From contig CAZKBP010000064.1 of NCBI GenBank assembly GCA_964551015.1, positions 1-17,144 on the forward strand: 17,144 nucleotides of DNA. Reading direction: 5' to 3'. Made by a program: the position numbers and the translations under genes. Under the pieces are notes generated by a model. It had not been told where the DNA came from. It was given only the letters and a program-made list of their open reading frames with translations, and did no database searches. Below, piece after piece: positions 15,221 to 17,144 of this stretch. This DNA is from CAZKBP01 sp964551015 (lineage in GTDB: Bacteria > Bacteroidota > Bacteroidia > Cytophagales > Microscillaceae). Every line of letters starts with the position of its first letter. The stretch's first letter is position 1.

Positions 15221-15248
15221 TTGAGCATTGGGCCACTCAATGGTTCAA
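15221..15248 (+). promoter_or_regulatory. bulged hairpin just upstream of the secreted-protein start
   Basis: TTGAGCATTG (15221-15230) pairs with CAATGGTTCAA (15238-15248), giving nine Watson-Crick pairs and one G-U pair, with a bulged G at 15243 and a 7-nt loop GGCCACT. It ends 26 nt before the ATG at 15275. If transcribed it would fold in the 5' leader and could affect translation or mRNA stability. Confidence 0.35.
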
Positions 15249-15274
15249 TTGTTAAATTTTATTAATTACACACT

Positions 15275-17144
15275 ATGGAAAATAGTAAAAACTTATGGCG
15301 GATTTTTCTGCTATTTTGTGCTTGCTGTTGCTTTGCAGTGGGTTCGGCTCTGGCACAAACGGCCAACCAACCTACTTACGGCTCAGCCAGCATTGATGGA
15401 GATTTCCCGGAATGGGATCTCAGCTCCGACTTTTTTGCCAATATGTTCCGGGCAGGAAGGAATAGTAAGGCGCTTGAAACAAAGCTCTATTTACGCTATG
15501 ATTGCAACAATGAGAAGCTTTATGTACTCGTGCTCAGTGAAACACAAAATGTAATCACCGAAGATGGTGAAACCGGACTTGATGACGCATTCGTCAAGTT
15601 ATCAACGCAAAATGGAACAGTAATCGATGCGAGTGCATCTTCTGATGTTTTTCAATTTATCAATGTTTCAGGTGATGGTAAACGTGCCCAAGGTTGGGAA
15701 GCAGTTATTGACTTACCCAAAACTTTTGACGCTTTAATCAATGTACATACGAATGTATTTAGTGAAGGCGAACAACAAACTTCCGCGACTTCGGAAGACG
15801 ACAGTGCAAATAACCGGGAAATTCCGCTGAAGATCGTATGTCCTGAGCCTCTCGTATGCCCCACTCCCGCTTTGATGGCTACCACTGTATGTTTAGGGGA
15901 AACAACCATGTTCACCGACCAATCTACGGAAGTAGAAAATGGCGATGTATACAGCTGGGACTTTGATGGCGATGGCAACGAAGATGACAACACAACGGGC
16001 AACACGAGCTTTACTTATGCTACGGCTGGCACGTTTACGGCCAAGTTGACGATCACGCGCCCCGGTACAGATTGCGCCGAGTTTGTAGAAGTACAAGTAA
16101 CCGTTAATGCCCTTCCCGAAGTTACTTTGCAAAGCCCCGTGATGATGATAGAAGAAGATGGCAATCCCATCCAATTGACCTTCAGCCCCGCGGGCGGTAC
16201 ATTCACTGGTGAGGGCGTAGATCAAAACGGTCTTTTCACCCCTTCTAGCGATTTGATTGGCAACCAGACAATTACCTACACTTTCCAAGATAGCAAGGGC
16301 TGCGAAGCCTCAGCGCAGGTAGAAATTACCGTCAAGGAGAGAGAACAAGAATTTGAATCTATCAGCATCTTTGTAGAATGTGTAAGACCTAATGATGATG
16401 GCACTTTTACCGCGATCTTTGGCTACTTGAATCGTAATGATCAGGTCATTGAAATTCCAGTAGGTGCTAACAATAAATTCAGCCCTGCTCCTCAGGATCG
16501 TGGACAGACTACTTCCTTCCAGCCCGGTCGTGTGGGTGAAGCTTTTGAGGTAGATTTTGATGGAAATAATCTCGTGTGGACACTAGAAGGCCCTGACGGT
16601 TCTCGTAAGACGACCACAGCCAACCAAGATTTTAAGGCTTGTCCTCTATCGGTACGCCCGATCTTGGAGTGCGTGAAGCCCGACGGCAATGGTGGCTTTA
16701 TCGCCAGCTTTGGCTATTTGAATGAAAACGCCGAAGCAGTGGAAATCTCCGTAGGAGATAACAACAAGCTCAATCCCAATACTCAAAACGGTTTATTGCC
16801 CACTACCTTCCAACCCGGACGCGTGGTAGATGCTTTTGAGATTCCCTTCACGGGCAGCAACTTGGTTTGGACCTTAGAAGGCCCCGACGGTAAGCGCAGA
16901 ACGGCCACGGCTAGTGCCAACTCATCGGCTTGTCCTCTATCGGTACGTCCGATCTTGGAGTGCGTGAAGCCCGACGGTCAGGGTGGCTTTATCGCCAGCT
17001 TTGGCTATTTGAATGAAAACGCCGAAGCAGTGGAAATCTCCGTAGGAGATAACAACAAGCTCAATCCCAATACTCAAAACGGTTTATTGCCCACTACCTT
17101 CCAACCCGGACGCGTGGTAGATGCTTTTGAGATTCCCTTCACGG
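15275..17144 (+). CDS. secreted PKD/Ig-like repeat protein, 3'-truncated by window edge
   Basis: The frame is open from ATG 15275 to the last base (623 codons, no stop). An in-frame TAA at 15263-15265 limits upstream extension. Residues 1-27 form a type I signal peptide: K5/R9, a hydrophobic core and an 'ALA' cleavage site before Q28. Residues about 36-190 ('ASIDGDFPEWD') look like a CBM9-type beta domain, which is tentative. About 195-278 is a PKD domain with 'SWDFDGDGNED' and 'YATAGTFTAKLTI'. About 279-352 is an Ig-like domain typical of Bacteroidota surface proteins ('GGTFTGEGVDQNG', 'TITYTFQDSKGC'). From about 359 onward come 97-aa repeats with 'FGYLN', 'NNK', 'FQPGRV' and 'LVWTLEGPDG'. 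I recognise these as a recurrent surface-protein repeat but assign no family name. A type IX secretion sorting domain could lie beyond the window. It is probably cell-surface or extracellular and adhesive, and is separate from the cluster upstream. Confidence 0.92.
   Translation, partial: MENSKNLWRIFLLFCACCCFAVGSALAQTANQPTYGSASIDGDFPEWDLSSDFFANMFRAGRNSKALETKLYLRYDCNNEKLYVLVLSETQNVITEDGETGLDDAFVKLSTQNGTVIDASASSDVFQFINVSGDGKRAQGWEAVIDLPKTFDALINVHTNVFSEGEQQTSATSEDDSANNREIPLKIVCPEPLVCPTPALMATTVCLGETTMFTDQSTEVENGDVYSWDFDGDGNEDDNTTGNTSFTYATAGTFTAKLTITRPGTDCAEFVEVQVTVNALPEVTLQSPVMMIEEDGNPIQLTFSPAGGTFTGEGVDQNGLFTPSSDLIGNQTITYTFQDSKGCEASAQVEITVKEREQEFESISIFVECVRPNDDGTFTAIFGYLNRNDQVIEIPVGANNKFSPAPQDRGQTTSFQPGRVGEAFEVDFDGNNLVWTLEGPDGSRKTTTANQDFKACPLSVRPILECVKPDGNGGFIASFGYLNENAEAVEISVGDNNKLNPNTQNGLLPTTFQPGRVVDAFEIPFTGSNLVWTLEGPDGKRRTATASANSSACPLSVRPILECVKPDGQGGFIASFGYLNENAEAVEISVGDNNKLNPNTQNGLLPTTFQPGRVVDAFEIPFT
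16349..17144 (+). repeat. tandem 291-bp repeats (97 aa), third unit cut by window edge
   Basis: Three units share an exact 291-bp period: 16349-16639, 16640-16930 and 16931-17144 (partial). Unit 1 is diverged from unit 2. Units 2 and 3 differ at only 4 positions across the 214 bp that can be compared: one synonymous C/T early in the unit, and three changes in the codons for Gly-Asn versus Gly-Gln. The near identity shows recent duplication or homogenisation. More copies may follow to the right. Confidence 0.93.

Larger units (their letters stand above)
14884..15274. other. 391-bp non-coding region between the cluster and the secreted-protein gene
   Basis: I see no convincing gene on either strand here. 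The stretch is AT-rich and holds a 9-bp-stem hairpin, an 8-bp direct repeat and a bulged hairpin near the next start, listed separately. A short AAGCA/TGCTT inverted repeat (15136-15151) and an AGGCGCCT palindrome near 15038-15045 are also present. I found no good match to the Bacteroidota TTTG / TAnnTTTG promoter pair; the closest -7-like string is TAAATTTT at 15253-15260. No clear intrinsic terminator follows the protease-like gene. Confidence 0.6.

Noticed and set aside
14884..15274. tRNA or other structured RNA gene in the 391-bp gap
   Set aside because: I found no cloverleaf, T-loop consensus or long GC-rich pairing; only short hairpins are present.
15228..15554. 108-aa reading frame on + strand starting upstream of the secreted-protein gene
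   Set aside because: It overlaps the signal-peptide and first-domain coding region in another frame, has no recognisable features, and the frame from 15275 has a clear signal peptide and domains.
16349..17144. Regular repeats as a CRISPR array
   Set aside because: The 291-bp units are fully coding in one frame with protein-level conservation and no spacer structure.

Overview
The window looks like a chromosomal segment of a Bacteroidota bacterium, perhaps Saprospiria-like. The evidence is moderate G+C, AT-rich leaders instead of Shine-Dalgarno sequences, mostly TAA stops, and a secreted PKD-containing repeat protein at the right edge. Only the phylum is reasonably supported. All supportable genes lie on the + strand.

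Positions 1-14883 hold a co-directional cluster of seven genes. Five encode large paralogous proteins: a 5'-truncated one (1-1443) and complete ones of 838, 764, 745 and 771 aa. The complete ones share one plan: an N-terminal domain with an aromatic-rich 'FYYLP'-type motif, a middle alpha/beta region ending in amphipathic helices, a conserved 'PQG' hinge, and about four C-terminal beta-rich modules of roughly 95-105 aa. A sixth protein (911 aa, 4158-6893) is built differently. It has a tandem pair of cysteine-framed domains, an internal copy of the FYYLP-type domain, and one C-terminal module resembling those of its neighbours. The last gene of the cluster (13807-14883) encodes a 358-aa protein with the hallmarks of a caspase-fold (clan CD) cysteine peptidase: a first strand 'YVLLVAGNEY', a putative His125-Gly126 and a putative Cys191, each at the end of a hydrophobic strand. 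None of these proteins has a visible signal peptide or membrane segment. I know of no characterised system that matches this gene set. My inference is a cytoplasmic or non-Sec-exported multi-protein assembly served or triggered by a caspase-like protease.

Gene spacing is tight from 4158 onward (17, 19, 3 and 25 bp), which suggests one transcript. A 142-bp gap with two hairpins (4016-4157) separates the 838-aa gene from the 911-aa gene and may mark a transcription or processing boundary.

A 391-bp non-coding stretch (14884-15274) carries a perfect 9-bp-stem hairpin, an 8-bp direct repeat with a 10-bp period, and a bulged hairpin just upstream of the next start. The last gene (15275 to beyond the right edge) encodes a secreted protein: signal peptide, a CBM9-like beta domain, a PKD domain, an Ig-like domain, then 97-aa repeats. 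The last two repeats visible are nearly identical in DNA. It is probably a separate surface or extracellular protein, not part of the cluster to its left.
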